A DNA stretch of 64,000 nt from Clostridium pascui (GTDB taxonomy: Bacteria > Bacillota > Clostridia > Clostridiales > Clostridiaceae): positions 124,001 to 188,000 of the forward strand of contig NZ_JAFBDB010000002.1 in the NCBI RefSeq assembly GCF_016908015.1, read 5' to 3'. Both the position numbers and the translations under genes were made by a program. Below the pieces are notes generated by a model. The model saw nothing but the letters and a program-made list of their open reading frames with translations. It did no database searches and had not been told where the DNA came from. Positions 1 to 8,766 of this stretch are shown here, piece after piece; the first letter of the stretch is position 1; every line of letters begins with the position of its first letter.

Positions 1-153
1 AATAGCCTAGATAAAAGTGATTAAACAATTTAAAGCTGTATTTGAGTAAATTAATGCTCATTTATAGCTTTATTTTATATTTTTGCATTAAAACTATAAA
101 AGATAAGCAAACTAAAAAATAGTATTATAGATCCTAAAAACGGAGGGGTACAA

Positions 154-1056
154 ATGAGCATTTTAAGTGAAATTAAAGATAGATTATCTATATTTAAAAA
201 TCTTTATGATGTTATTAGGATTATTAATCCCGTTAATAAGAAGGTTATCTATAATGATGAGAATTATAATGTCGATATAACTAGCACTTGTTATGAGTTT
301 TGGAATAAAAATAGAACCTGTGAAAATTGTGTATGTATAAGGGCTCTTCGAGAAAATGATACTTTTATAAAAATAGAGTATAAAGAAAAAAGAGTTTTTT
401 TAACTATAGCATCACCGGTAAATATTAATGACTGTACATATGTGGTGGAACTAATAAAAGATATAACAATGAAAGCATTCGTTGTACAATCAGAATATAA
501 AAATGTAGAAAAAATTAATGATTTAATTAGTAGATTAAATTATGCTATGATAACAGATCCTTTAACAGGAATTTATAATAGAAGATTTATTGATGGGCAG
601 CTATATGTAGATATAAATGAAAATGCTATTAATAAATTGCCGATGTGTGTAATAATCTTGGATATTGATTATTTTAAAGAAGTAAATGATACATATGGAC
701 ATTTAGCTGGAGACTATATTCTAAAAGAGTTCGGGAAACTTATATTGGAATCCATTAGAAAATCTACAGATTGGGTTAGTAGATATGGTGGAGAGGAGTT
801 TTTAATTGTACTTAATAATACAAATAAAGAAGGAGCTATGGTGGTTTCAAATAAGATAAAGACATTACTAGGTAATAAAGAATTTATGTATGAGGGTAAT
901 AAAATAAATATCACTGCAAGTTTTGGGGTTTGTTGTTTAAAAGAAGGAAACATAATAAAGGCTAAGGACTTTATTAAATGTGCAGATGAAAATCTTTATA
1001 AGGCTAAGAAAACTGGAAGAGATAAAATAGTTATTAGTGAAATTAATGATGGGTAA
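154..1056 (+). CDS. Diguanylate cyclase (GGDEF) with Cys-rich N-terminal sensor
   Basis: A 300-residue protein predicted to make cyclic di-GMP from two GTP. The C-terminal half (about 133-297) is a GGDEF domain: it has the DPLTGIYNRR entry motif, an IILDIDYFKEVND metal-binding segment, and the signature GGEEF at about 212-216. I see no canonical RxxD inhibitory site just before it. The N-terminal part (about 1-115) resembles a PAS-type sensor and carries four cysteines close together (C46, C56, C59, C61), which could bind a metal or sense redox; that is inference. No transmembrane segment is evident, so it is probably cytosolic. ATG start with an upstream CGGAGGGG ribosome binding site. Family certain; signal unknown. 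Confidence 0.93.
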   Translation: MSILSEIKDRLSIFKNLYDVIRIINPVNKKVIYNDENYNVDITSTCYEFWNKNRTCENCVCIRALRENDTFIKIEYKEKRVFLTIASPVNINDCTYVVELIKDITMKAFVVQSEYKNVEKINDLISRLNYAMITDPLTGIYNRRFIDGQLYVDINENAINKLPMCVIILDIDYFKEVNDTYGHLAGDYILKEFGKLILESIRKSTDWVSRYGGEEFLIVLNNTNKEGAMVVSNKIKTLLGNKEFMYEGNKINITASFGVCCLKEGNIIKAKDFIKCADENLYKAKKTGRDKIVISEINDG

Positions 1057-1176
1057 CAAATGAAACAGATATGAGGAAGATTTTGGGGTATAATTTATTT
1101 AGATAACAAAATTGGAACATGAAAAATTTAAAATATAGTATTAATCTTAAATACACTACAATGGAGGATATTTATT

Positions 1177-1515
1177 ATGGATAAAAATTTTATTAAGAAC
1201 ATTGATTTTGCAAAGGCATTAAATTTAGAGAATCTTGTAACCTATCAAGAAGGTCAAGTAATAAGCAGAACTCTTTCTCAGAATAAACACTTGAGTCTAA
1301 CACTATTTTCCTTTGATAAGGGAGAAGAAATAAGCTCTCATGCTTCAGGTGGAGATGCTTTTGTAAACATTTTAGATGGAGAAGCAGAGATAACAATTGG
1401 TGAAGAAAAGTTTGCAGTTAAAAAGGGAGAATGTATCGTAATGCCAGCAGGAATACCTCATGCATTACATGCAACAGAAAGATTTAAAATGATGCTAGTT
1501 GTAGTATTTGGATAA
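1177..1515 (+). CDS. Small single-domain cupin protein
   Basis: A 112-residue protein forming one cupin beta-barrel. The first cupin motif is seen around HASGGDAFVNILDGEAE, and the second around MPAGIPHALHATERF. The histidines probably bind a divalent metal. Proteins of this size and layout are common in Clostridium as stand-alone cupins of unknown substrate. It is preceded by AATGGAGG and an ATG, and followed directly by an intrinsic terminator, so it is monocistronic or the end of a short unit. Cytosolic. Family assignment is strong; no reaction can be named. Confidence 0.88.
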   Translation: MDKNFIKNIDFAKALNLENLVTYQEGQVISRTLSQNKHLSLTLFSFDKGEEISSHASGGDAFVNILDGEAEITIGEEKFAVKKGECIVMPAGIPHALHATERFKMMLVVVFG

Positions 1516-1523
1516 TAACAATT

Positions 1524-1556
1524 AAAAGTCGCCTTTTGAAATGGCGACTTTTAAGC
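1524..1556 (+). terminator. Intrinsic terminator after cupin gene
   Basis: Perfect 10-bp stem, AAAAGTCGCC (1524-1533) with GGCGACTTTT (1543-1552), around a 9-nt loop. The A-run and T-run on either side would let it work on both strands, serving the cupin gene and the convergent DUF3892 gene. Confidence 0.8.
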
Positions 1557-1573
1557 TTTGAAATTAGTTCTAC

Positions 1574-1792
1574 TTAAAATGTAGGTAAGTTATTCAAGTT
1601 ATTTTCCTCATTAGATTTAGGAGAAGAAGCTATGGTATTCACTCCATTCTGGTTTTTCTGAACAATTATAGAATCGAGTTTTCCACGTTTAGCCAAAGCT
1701 ACTGCTTCTGTGAGGCTTCTTTGTATATTGTCATCTGTAAGTACATTAGTTATATCACCATCATTGTTTTTTCTAATCTTTACTATTTTCAT
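1574..1792 (-). CDS. DUF3892 family small protein
   Basis: A 72-residue protein on the minus strand. Its N-terminal 55 residues (MKIVKIRKNNDGDITNVLTD at the start, then SLTEAVALAKRGKLDSIIVQ) match the pattern of DUF3892, a small domain of unknown function common in spore-forming Firmicutes. The C-terminal tail is polar and Asn-rich, probably disordered. On the coding strand the start is preceded by AAGAGGTGAATT, a good ribosome binding site. It is convergent with the cupin gene. No function can be given. Confidence 0.75.
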   Translation of the reverse strand: MKIVKIRKNNDGDITNVLTDDNIQRSLTEAVALAKRGKLDSIIVQKNQNGVNTIASSPKSNEENNLNNLPTF

Positions 1793-1981
1793 GTTAATTC
1801 ACCTCTTAATTTTTTTTCATTGAAAAGATGCTGAAGTTTAAAAAATAAAATCAGCATTTGTTTAAATAAAAGTTAAATGTTTATAAATAGTATTCCCAAT
1901 CAAATAAAAAGTAATAATATTTTATAAATTTCGTATGATATAATAAAGTCCATTAACAACTAATGAAAGGGGATAATTATT

Positions 1982-2641
1982 ATGGTGAAGGCTGTAATAT
2001 TTGATATGGATGGAGTAATAATAGATAGTGAGCCACTTCATTTAAGCATTGAGGAAGACATATTTAAAAAACTAGGAATATCTATAGCATATGAAGAACA
2101 CAATACGTTTATAGGAACTACTTCACATTATATGTGGGATAAGATAAAAACTAATCATAATTTAACCCAGAGCCTAGAGGAATTGGTACAATTAGATAGG
2201 GATACATATTTAGATTTTTTAAATGATGCATTAGATTTACAACCAATAAAGGGAGTAAAAGATCTCATAATTGATTTATATAAAAACAATATAAAATTAG
2301 CAGTAGCATCATCATCACCATTAAATGTAATAGAAAAGGTATTGAGCATGTTTGAAATAAGAGACTACTTTGATTACATAGTAACTGGAGATTATGTGAG
2401 TAAAAGCAAACCTGAGCCGGATATATTTTTATATGCTGCTGAAAAATTAGATGTTGATCCTAAGGAATGTGTGGTTATAGAAGATTCTCATAATGGGGCT
2501 TTAGCTGCAAAGAAAGCTAATATGAAATGTATAGGATACAAAAATATAAACTCTGGAAACCAAGATTTAAGTAAAGCGGATATAATGATTGATGATTTTA
2601 ATGATATAAGCGCAGTATTCATAAAGGATTTGAGTAAGTAA
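1982..2641 (+). CDS. HAD-superfamily phosphatase, beta-phosphoglucomutase-like
   Basis: A 219-residue cytosolic HAD subfamily IA enzyme. Motif I is DMDGVIIDSEP near the N-terminus (nucleophile Asp8 and acid/base Asp10). Motif II is the Ser/Thr in AVASSSPLNV, motif III is the Lys in SKPEPDIF, and motif IV is VVIEDSHNGALAA. The helical cap between motifs I and II is the class expected of beta-phosphoglucomutase and 2-deoxyglucose-6-phosphate phosphatase relatives. No sugar operon is adjacent, so a small phosphatase or house-cleaning role is as likely as a mutase. ATG start follows AAAGGGG. Confidence 0.88.
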   Translation: MVKAVIFDMDGVIIDSEPLHLSIEEDIFKKLGISIAYEEHNTFIGTTSHYMWDKIKTNHNLTQSLEELVQLDRDTYLDFLNDALDLQPIKGVKDLIIDLYKNNIKLAVASSSPLNVIEKVLSMFEIRDYFDYIVTGDYVSKSKPEPDIFLYAAEKLDVDPKECVVIEDSHNGALAAKKANMKCIGYKNINSGNQDLSKADIMIDDFNDISAVFIKDLSK

Positions 2642-2725
2642 ATGAAGGTGATTTTATTTAGAAATCACAATTATAAATTTAGTGGCGTATAACTGCTTAT
2701 AAATATAAGGAGGGGAGAGGTTTAA

Positions 2726-3571
2726 GTGAAGGTAAAATCACAAATAGATGTTAAGAGTATTGTTAAAAGGATTATAGATGATGAAGTTCCAGCATTAGCA
2801 TCTGAATTATCTTATAGTTTAATCTTGTCCTTCTTCCCATTTTTAATTTTTTTAATGACATTAATAGGATATCTATCCCTAAATACCGAATTAGTACTTT
2901 TAGAATTAAGTAAGATATTGCCGGATGGGGCATATAAATTAGTTCATGATACAGTATTAGAGGTTTTACAAGGAAGGAATGGTAAGCTTTTATCACTTGG
3001 GTTCATTTTCTCCATATGGACGTCATCTACTGGATTTAGAAGTGTAATAAGAGGTCTTAATAAAGCTTATGATGAAAGAGAAAAAAGATCCTTAATAAAA
3101 GTAATACTTATCTCTGTTTTATGTACCATAGGATTAACTTTTATAATAGTTGTCACATTATTTTTATTAGTTTTTGGTGAAATATTTGGTTACTTTTTAA
3201 TTAGAAAATTTTCCATTCCAGAATCTTTTATGTCTTTATGGAATATGGTAAGATATGTTATCATATTAACTTCCATGATATTTGTATTTGCTCTTTTATA
3301 TAGATATACTCCAAGTAAAAGGCTTAGATGGAGGGAAGTAACCCCAGGTGCTATATTTGCAACTATAGGATGGATAGTGGTATCTGCTGGGTTTTCATTT
3401 TATGTAAACAACTTTGGAAATTACTCAAGGCTGTATGGAAGTATAGGAGCAGTTATTATACTTTTAACGTGGTTATATTTAACCTCCATCATTATAATGG
3501 TTGGTGGGGAATTAAATGCAGCGTTAGCCTTCGATAGAAAGGTAAAGGAAAATTCCAACATTTTAAGATAA
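2726..3571 (+). CDS. YihY/BrkB family inner membrane protein
   Basis: A 281-residue polytopic membrane protein with about six hydrophobic segments. Family marks include ALASELSYSLILSFFPF near the N-terminus, WTSSTGFRSVIRGLNKAYD in the middle, and the C-terminal GAVIILLTWLYLTSIIIMVG followed by GELNA. The family was once mislabelled ribonuclease BN; its real role is unsettled (possibly a transporter or envelope protein). GTG start with a strong AGGAGGGGAGAGG site 5 nt upstream. It sits alone, converging with the flavoprotein gene downstream. Confidence 0.9.
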   Translation: MKVKSQIDVKSIVKRIIDDEVPALASELSYSLILSFFPFLIFLMTLIGYLSLNTELVLLELSKILPDGAYKLVHDTVLEVLQGRNGKLLSLGFIFSIWTSSTGFRSVIRGLNKAYDEREKRSLIKVILISVLCTIGLTFIIVVTLFLLVFGEIFGYFLIRKFSIPESFMSLWNMVRYVIILTSMIFVFALLYRYTPSKRLRWREVTPGAIFATIGWIVVSAGFSFYVNNFGNYSRLYGSIGAVIILLTWLYLTSIIIMVGGELNAALAFDRKVKENSNILR

Positions 3572-3591
3572 TATATAAAAAAGAAATATCT

Positions 3592-3670
3592 CTAACTTTA
3601 AAACACCTAAGTTTTCTAAACTATATGCTGATCAGACAGCCTAAGATTCTTAAAAGTGTTTTAAAGTTAG
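3592..3670. repeat. 15-bp perfect inverted repeat between convergent genes
   Basis: CTAACTTTAAAACAC (3592-3606) and its exact reverse complement GTGTTTTAAAGTTAG (3656-3670) enclose 49 bp. There is no clean T-run on either side, so it is not a typical intrinsic terminator. It lies between the convergent genes ending at 3571 and 3701, and may be a long-loop bidirectional terminator or a small palindromic intergenic repeat. Confidence 0.7.
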
Positions 3671-3700
3671 ATGCTTTATTAAAGAGTATCTACAAAATTT

Positions 3701-4891
3701 TTATATTAAGCCTAATGAAATAATCTTTTCCTTAGAATAGCCCTCTCTAATTCCCTTTACTATTTTTATAGATAAGGAGGTATCCCCAAGAAGTATACAG
3801 CCAACTAGTTTATTATCTTTAAGGAAAAGCTTTTTATATATATGATTATCTTCATTCTTATAAGATAAAATATCACATTCATCATCAAAATATCCAGAGG
3901 AAAAAAGATTTGTATCCATTGAGGAGAAAATCGTAGATGAAACAAAATCTTTAAATATTAATTCATCTCCGCATGCATTAACACCTGCCACCTTCCCCAT
4001 CTGAACAGCAGCAGGCCAAATGCCGTAGTTTCTACCGTTTAATTCTGCTACATCTCCGCAAGCATATATATTAGGTATATTAGTTTCCATTTTTTCATTT
4101 ACTACTACAGATTTATCGGTTTTTATTCCACACTTTTCAGCCAATTCTTTGTTTGCTCTTATTCCAACAGAAAATAATACCATGTCTGTATCAATGGTAG
4201 TGCCACTTTTTAGTTTTATATTAGTTACATTATCATTGCCAAGTATTTCAACTAGCGAGTCGCCAAGAATTACATTAATGCCGCAATCACGGATTTGATT
4301 GCTAAAAATTTCAGCACCTTCCTCATCTAGCTGTCTAGGAAGAAGTCTTTGAAAAAATTCAACTACAGTTACATCGAGCCCTAAATTTTGTAGTTCCCAT
4401 GCAGCCTCAAGGCCCAATAGACCGCCACCAATAACCACGGCTTTTTTAGAATCTTTTGCATAACTTATTATTTCATCTGCATCATTTATTGTTCTTAAGG
4501 AAAATACACCCTTTTTATCAGCCCCAGGAGTTGGTGGAATAAAATTACGTGCACCATTTGCAAGTATAAGTTTATCATACTTTAGGTAAGTGCCATCAGA
4601 TAAAAATATCTTATTTTCTTTAGGAAGTATATTGTCTACTTTAGTATTTAGTTTTAAGTTTATACTATTCTCTTCAAACCAACTTTTATTTTTTAAATAT
4701 AATTTTTTATTAGAAATTTCCTTAGCAAGATATTCGGAAAGAGAAGGTCTATAATAGCTATAATAACTTTCATCTGAAATCATTGTTATGTAGGCGTTTG
4801 AATTTTTCTGCCTTATAGCATCTGCAGCATAAAGTCCAGCAGCGCCGTTTCCAATAATAATAAAAGTTGTACCATTAGCTTTATTGTTCAT
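3701..4891 (-). CDS. FAD/NAD(P)H-dependent oxidoreductase, NADH:rubredoxin reductase-like
   Basis: A 396-residue soluble flavoprotein. The FAD dinucleotide motif IIGNGAAGLYAADAI lies at the N-terminus, the NAD(P)H-binding motif VIGGGLLGLEAAWEL is mid-protein, and the second FAD motif is NIYACGDVAE. This is the pyridine nucleotide-disulfide fold without the redox-active CxxxxC pair, as in NADH:rubredoxin and nitrite/ferredoxin reductases. In clostridia such proteins feed electrons to rubredoxin for oxygen and peroxide removal; that role is inference. No rubredoxin or flavodiiron gene is adjacent. I chose the ATG at 4891 because GGGGAG lies 9 nt upstream; a longer frame starts at 4939 but lacks a ribosome binding site. 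Confidence 0.85.
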   Translation of the reverse strand: MNNKANGTTFIIIGNGAAGLYAADAIRQKNSNAYITMISDESYYSYYRPSLSEYLAKEISNKKLYLKNKSWFEENSINLKLNTKVDNILPKENKIFLSDGTYLKYDKLILANGARNFIPPTPGADKKGVFSLRTINDADEIISYAKDSKKAVVIGGGLLGLEAAWELQNLGLDVTVVEFFQRLLPRQLDEEGAEIFSNQIRDCGINVILGDSLVEILGNDNVTNIKLKSGTTIDTDMVLFSVGIRANKELAEKCGIKTDKSVVVNEKMETNIPNIYACGDVAELNGRNYGIWPAAVQMGKVAGVNACGDELIFKDFVSSTIFSSMDTNLFSSGYFDDECDILSYKNEDNHIYKKLFLKDNKLVGCILLGDTSLSIKIVKGIREGYSKEKIISLGLI

Positions 4892-5037
4892 ATACTCAGC
4901 TCCCCATAGTTTAATTTTAACCCTAAGATTATTATACACTAATAATTATCAGATAATGATTAAGAAAGTAAACTTGAAAGAATTTTGTGATAAAAGTTTA
5001 ATTGATGGTTAATACTGAATAGTTAATAGTCATTATT

Positions 5038-5061
5038 GAAATTTCACTAAGGTGAAATTTC
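5038..5061. repeat. Perfect 10-bp hairpin in AT-rich intergenic repeat
   Basis: GAAATTTCAC (5038-5047), loop TAAG, GTGAAATTTC (5052-5061). It follows a TTAATAGTTAATAG-like stretch (5009-5036), a pattern typical of dispersed clostridial intergenic repeats. There is no good T-run. Confidence 0.5.
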
Positions 5062-5239
5062 TTCCTTTAGCAGGTCTACTTACATTTTTAATGTTAAATA
5101 TTAGAGCTTTTTTACGAAGTGAAGCTTTCCTAAATGAAAATTCCATACTATATATCAACATTATCTTAAAATGTGGTAATTTTTAAAGGATTGACAATAA
5201 ATTAGTTTGATGATAAACTATCCTTAAAATTTAATAAGA

Positions 5240-5404
5240 ACTTCTTATCAAGAGCGGCGGAGGGACTGGCCCCATGAAGCCCGGCAACCCAGATACATCT
5301 GTTTTAATACATTTGTTTTGAAGGTGCTAAATCCAGCAGGTGAATACCTGACAGATAAGGGGAGAAGTGATAACTTCTTGTGTCTGTCGGCAAGGGGTTT
5401 TTTT
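5240..5404 (+). promoter_or_regulatory. SAM-I (S-box) riboswitch upstream of metT
   Basis: All S-box landmarks are visible in order: P1 5' strand CTTATC (5244-5249) followed by AAGAG, GAGGGACTGGCCCCATGAAG (5259-5278), CCCGGCAACC (5280-5289), AAGGTGCTAAATCCAGCAGG (5321-5340), then the P1 3' strand GATAAG (5354-5359). Downstream an AGAAGT/ACTTCT hairpin (5363-5378) and a T-run (5398-5404) form the expression platform. The exact terminator/antiterminator pairing is not fully resolved by eye. The expected behaviour is that SAM binding terminates transcription and so lowers expression of the transporter when methionine is plentiful. Confidence 0.95.
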
Positions 5405-5448
5405 ATTTTCTAAATTAACTTTAAATAGTCATTATGGGAGGATATTAA

Positions 5449-6774
5449 ATGAATAACTCAGTTGAAAAAAAAGGTAAGGCGACAGCATTACTACCACTAA
5501 TAGTTTTTGTAGCAATATATTTATCAATAGCATTGATCAGTAATGATTTTTATGCTATGCCTGTTACTGTCCCATTTTTAATTGCTGCTGTGGTAGCATT
5601 ACTTATGAATAAAAAAGAAAGCATAAATAGCAAAGTTGAGATATTTTGTAAGGGAGCAGGAGATCTAAATATTACACTTATGTGCTTAATATTTATCTTA
5701 GCAGGAGCCTTTGCGCAAGTTGCGAAAGATATGGGAGCAGTAGAATCTACTGTTAACTTAGGACTTAAGGTACTTCCAAGTAATATTTTAATTTCAGGTA
5801 TATTCATTATTGGGTGCTTTATATCCACTTCTATAGGAACTTCTGTAGGAACGATAGTTGCACTGTCTCCAATGGCTGTAGGAGTAGCTGATAAGACTGG
5901 TATATCAGTGGCTTTAGTGCTAGGATCAGTAATTGGCGGAGCAATGTTTGGCGATAATTTATCAATGATTTCGGATACAACAATTGCAGCTACTAGAACT
6001 CAAGGATGCGAAATGAGAGACAAGTTTAAAACTAACTTCTTTATAGTTCTGCCAGCGGCAATCATTACAGCAGTGATATTTGCAGTAATTACATCAGGTA
6101 ATAATGCTGCTTTATCTGGAAACTATCAGTATAGCATTGTAAAGGTACTCCCTTATTTATCTGTACTTATAGCAGCACTTTTGGGAGTAAATGTAATTTT
6201 AGTTTTAGTTGGTGGAGTAGCGCTTTCAGGTATAGTAGGAATTGCTACTGGATCTATGGGAGTTATAGCTTTTCTTCAATCTATAGCAAAGGGAATAGCA
6301 GGGATGTCAGAACTAGTGATAGTATCACTTGTAATTGGAGGAACTGTAGAGCTTATTAAGCACAATGGAGGCATAGATTTCTTGCTTCACTTTATAACAA
6401 GCAAGGTAAAGTCCAGAAAGGGTGCCGAGCTTGCCATAGGACTTTTAGTTACTTTAGTGGATGTATGTACTGCTAACAATACTATAGCTATAGTAACCAC
6501 AGGACCTTTAGCAAAAAGTATATCTTCCAAATATAATATAGAACCACAAAAAACATCTAGTCTACTAGATACTTTTTCGTGCTTTGCTCAAGGAGTTATA
6601 CCATATGGAGCTCAGCTATTAGTTGCATCAGGTATTGCAGGTATTTCACCATTTTTAATAATGAAGTATTTGTACTATCCATATCTAATTGGGATATCTG
6701 CAGTTATTGCAATAGCATTAGGATTCCCTAAGATAAAGAATATGGAGGCAGGGGTTCTAGAAAAAGTAATTTAA
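5449..6774 (+). CDS. metT: MetT-type methionine transporter (NhaC superfamily)
   Basis: A 441-residue membrane protein with about 11 hydrophobic segments and the fold signature of the NhaC Na+/H+ antiporter superfamily (for example GSVIGGAMFGDNLSMISDTT and VTLVDVCTANNTIAIVTTGP). The S-box riboswitch immediately upstream points to methionine metabolism. In comparative genomics of Firmicutes, S-box-controlled NhaC-like proteins are assigned as methionine transporter MetT. The substrate is therefore inferred from regulation, not seen in the protein. Monocistronic: a strong terminator follows. ATG start preceded by GGGAGGAT. Confidence 0.85.
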   Translation: MNNSVEKKGKATALLPLIVFVAIYLSIALISNDFYAMPVTVPFLIAAVVALLMNKKESINSKVEIFCKGAGDLNITLMCLIFILAGAFAQVAKDMGAVESTVNLGLKVLPSNILISGIFIIGCFISTSIGTSVGTIVALSPMAVGVADKTGISVALVLGSVIGGAMFGDNLSMISDTTIAATRTQGCEMRDKFKTNFFIVLPAAIITAVIFAVITSGNNAALSGNYQYSIVKVLPYLSVLIAALLGVNVILVLVGGVALSGIVGIATGSMGVIAFLQSIAKGIAGMSELVIVSLVIGGTVELIKHNGGIDFLLHFITSKVKSRKGAELAIGLLVTLVDVCTANNTIAIVTTGPLAKSISSKYNIEPQKTSSLLDTFSCFAQGVIPYGAQLLVASGIAGISPFLIMKYLYYPYLIGISAVIAIALGFPKIKNMEAGVLEKVI

Positions 6775-6802
6775 TCAATAATTAGATATAAGTTATTATT
6801 TT

Positions 6803-6836
6803 GAGTGCAAAATTATATTGAATTTTGCACTCTTTT
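6803..6836 (+). terminator. Intrinsic terminator of metT
   Basis: Perfect 12-bp stem GAGTGCAAAATT (6803-6814) / AATTTTGCACTC (6821-6832), 6-nt loop, then TTTTAATTT. Confidence 0.88.
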
Positions 6837-6891
6837 AATTTCTAATATAATATAGAATATGGGAAAATAACATAGTGGGGTGGATGGAAAA

Positions 6892-7788
6892 ATGATAAAA
6901 CTTCAATCAAGAACAAAAGGATTACTACTTGTTATCATAGGGGCTATGCTATGGGGAATATCGGGTACTGCTGCTCAATATTTGTTTCAAAAAAAGGGAT
7001 TTAGTCCTGAGTGGCTTGTTGTAATCCGTTTATTAGTATCAGGAATAATTTTATTAACATACGCAGTCATAAGAGAAAAACAAGACATATGGAAGATTTG
7101 GAGAGCTAAACATAACTGTTATAGTCTTATAATTTTTAGTATTATTGGAATGTTAGGTGTACAATATACATATTTTGCTGCCATTAAACATGGCAATGCA
7201 GCAACAGCAACTATTCTACAATACCTATCACCGGTGATAATTACTTGCTATTTAGCTATTCGTACTAAGAAATTTCCAAGCATACGACAAAACATAGCTA
7301 TTGTCTTTGCTATGTTAGGAACATTTCTTATAATTACAAAAGGAAATATGTATAGTATATCAATATCTAAGTTAGCGTTATTTTGGGGAATTGGTGCAGC
7401 CTTTACATCAGCTTTTTACACGTTATATCCTCGTGAATTACTTGGCAAATGGGGATCTACACTTATAGTTGGATGGAGTATGCTTATTGGTGGAGTAGCT
7501 TTTAGTTTTATACATCAGCCCTGGAATTTTATAGGACAGTGGTCCATTAATTCCATGGTTGCTGTTATGTTTGTAGTATTATTTGGCACCCTTGTTGCTT
7601 TTTATTGCTACTTGGAAAGTTTAAAATATATACAGCCAACAGAAGCAAGCGTATTATCCTCTATGGAACCTTTATCCGCGGCGGTCTTATCTGTACTGTG
7701 GCTAAGAGTTCCACTTGGCAGTGTAGAATGGGTAGGGATAGTATCTGTTATAATTGCTATTATAATTTTATCTAATGTAAAAAAATAG
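6892..7788 (+). CDS. EamA/DMT family transporter
   Basis: A 298-residue membrane protein with ten hydrophobic segments arranged as two EamA repeats. The first repeat opens with GAMLWGISGTAAQYLF. The second begins near ALFWGIGAAFTSAFYTLYP and ends with EASVLSSMEPLSAAVLSVLW, a hallmark of drug/metabolite exporters. Substrates of the family include amino acids and other metabolites; none is indicated here. The upstream GTG at 6880 overlaps the GGGGTGG ribosome binding site, so the ATG at 6892 (8 nt downstream of that site) is the better start. Monocistronic between two terminators. Confidence 0.9.
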   Translation: MIKLQSRTKGLLLVIIGAMLWGISGTAAQYLFQKKGFSPEWLVVIRLLVSGIILLTYAVIREKQDIWKIWRAKHNCYSLIIFSIIGMLGVQYTYFAAIKHGNAATATILQYLSPVIITCYLAIRTKKFPSIRQNIAIVFAMLGTFLIITKGNMYSISISKLALFWGIGAAFTSAFYTLYPRELLGKWGSTLIVGWSMLIGGVAFSFIHQPWNFIGQWSINSMVAVMFVVLFGTLVAFYCYLESLKYIQPTEASVLSSMEPLSAAVLSVLWLRVPLGSVEWVGIVSVIIAIIILSNVKK

Positions 7789-8219
7789 GTGCCTGATATA
7801 TGTTATACTTAAATTTATTATAAGTAATATATCGGTAATAAGTATAAGAGTTGTACTATTCTTTATAGCTACTACTCTTATTTTATTAGAGTAAATTAAT
7901 GTGATAATTACATAATTAATAATAAATAGGCTTTTAATGTGAGTTTTAAACCTATTATAATACTGAAATGTAAAATATTACATAAAAAATTTTAAGTAGA
8001 AATTAACTTAATTTACACTATAATTCGACATGAAAAAATCCAGATAAATACAGTTATTCCCATTGCATGGATAAGTATTCACTATTAGGAAGTGTTTTTT
8101 ACCTTCTTTGTCATATTAGATAAACAACTTGTCCAAACCACAGTTCATAAAATGACAGGTTTCTTGAATCTTAAATGTTATTATATTAATATAACTTAGC
8201 GAGTGGGGGGAAATGAATT
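7789..8219. other. 431-bp intergenic region
   Basis: It holds a GATATAT...ATATATC imperfect hairpin (7796-7838), the EamA terminator (7844-7886), about 280 bp of AT-rich sequence with no convincing ORF, and a possible promoter for the next gene (TTGAAT near 8165, 17-nt spacing, TAATAT near 8188). I see no recognised RNA family. Confidence 0.5.
7844..7886 (+). terminator. Probable terminator after EamA gene
   Basis: ATAAGAGT (7844-7851) pairs with ACTCTTAT (7874-7881); the inner sequence extends the stem with wobble pairs, and TTTTATT follows. Confidence 0.65.
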
Positions 8220-8573
8220 ATGATAATAGTTGAAAATTTATCAAAAATTCATCAAGGAGAAGATATGGAAAAGACTTATTTTTATAGATTGATAAAGGAT
8301 AAATTTAATCTTAATTATGGAGATGAATTAATAGAAGTACAGTCCTATGGAATAGAAATAGAAAGACAGGATAAGGTAGAGGGAAATATAGTAAATATAG
8401 AAAGAGATTATATAAAGAATATAAGTCCTCAAAGACATAAAGTACATAGCCTTTTGAAAGTACTGCATGATAACACTGTGTCACCGATACATCTTATAGA
8501 TATAGCAGGGGATTATGTAGACGAGTATATCAATGATTTTGATAACGTATTAAGAGAGATAGCAACTAACTAA
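8220..8573 (+). CDS. DUF6514 family protein
   Basis: A 117-residue soluble protein. The core, KTYFYRLIKDKFNLNYGDEL then QSYGIEIERQD, ERDYIKNISPQRHKVHSLLK and VSPIHLIDIAGDYVDEYIND, matches the clostridial DUF6514 pattern as I know it. The function is unknown; the family is largely confined to Clostridia. It is charged, has no signal peptide and no obvious catalytic motif. ATG start 9 nt after a GGGGGG ribosome binding site. It appears monocistronic, lying just before a terminator and the acpS-nnr group. Confidence 0.7.
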   Translation: MIIVENLSKIHQGEDMEKTYFYRLIKDKFNLNYGDELIEVQSYGIEIERQDKVEGNIVNIERDYIKNISPQRHKVHSLLKVLHDNTVSPIHLIDIAGDYVDEYINDFDNVLREIATN

Positions 8574-8711
8574 TAATAAGTAACTAGAGGCCAACAGCCA
8601 AAAAGCAGAAATAAAAAATGGTTGTGGATAGATAGCATAAATATAAAATTTAAATTTGATTATTTTATTATAGGGTTTATTATGGGGATTAATTAATATA
8701 GAATTAATGAT

Positions 8712-8741
8712 AAAATAGAGATATAGATCTCTATTTTATTT
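8712..8741 (+). terminator. Intrinsic terminator upstream of acpS
   Basis: 11-bp stem AAAATAGAGAT (8712-8722) / ATCTCTATTTT (8727-8737), loop ATAG, then ATTTTTAT. It ends just before the acpS ribosome binding site, so it may serve the DUF6514 gene or attenuate acpS. Confidence 0.75.
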
Positions 8742-8766
8742 TTATATAAAAAAGGCGGTGATAAAT

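Noticed and set aside
2726-3571. Ribonuclease BN (old annotation of YihY family)
   Set aside because: That name arose from a mistaken gene assignment; the protein is a polytopic membrane protein without nuclease motifs.
8100-8165. Possible small RNA in the 431-bp gap (TGTCAT...ATGACA)
   Set aside because: Only a weak 6-bp pairing, no promoter-terminator pair around it.
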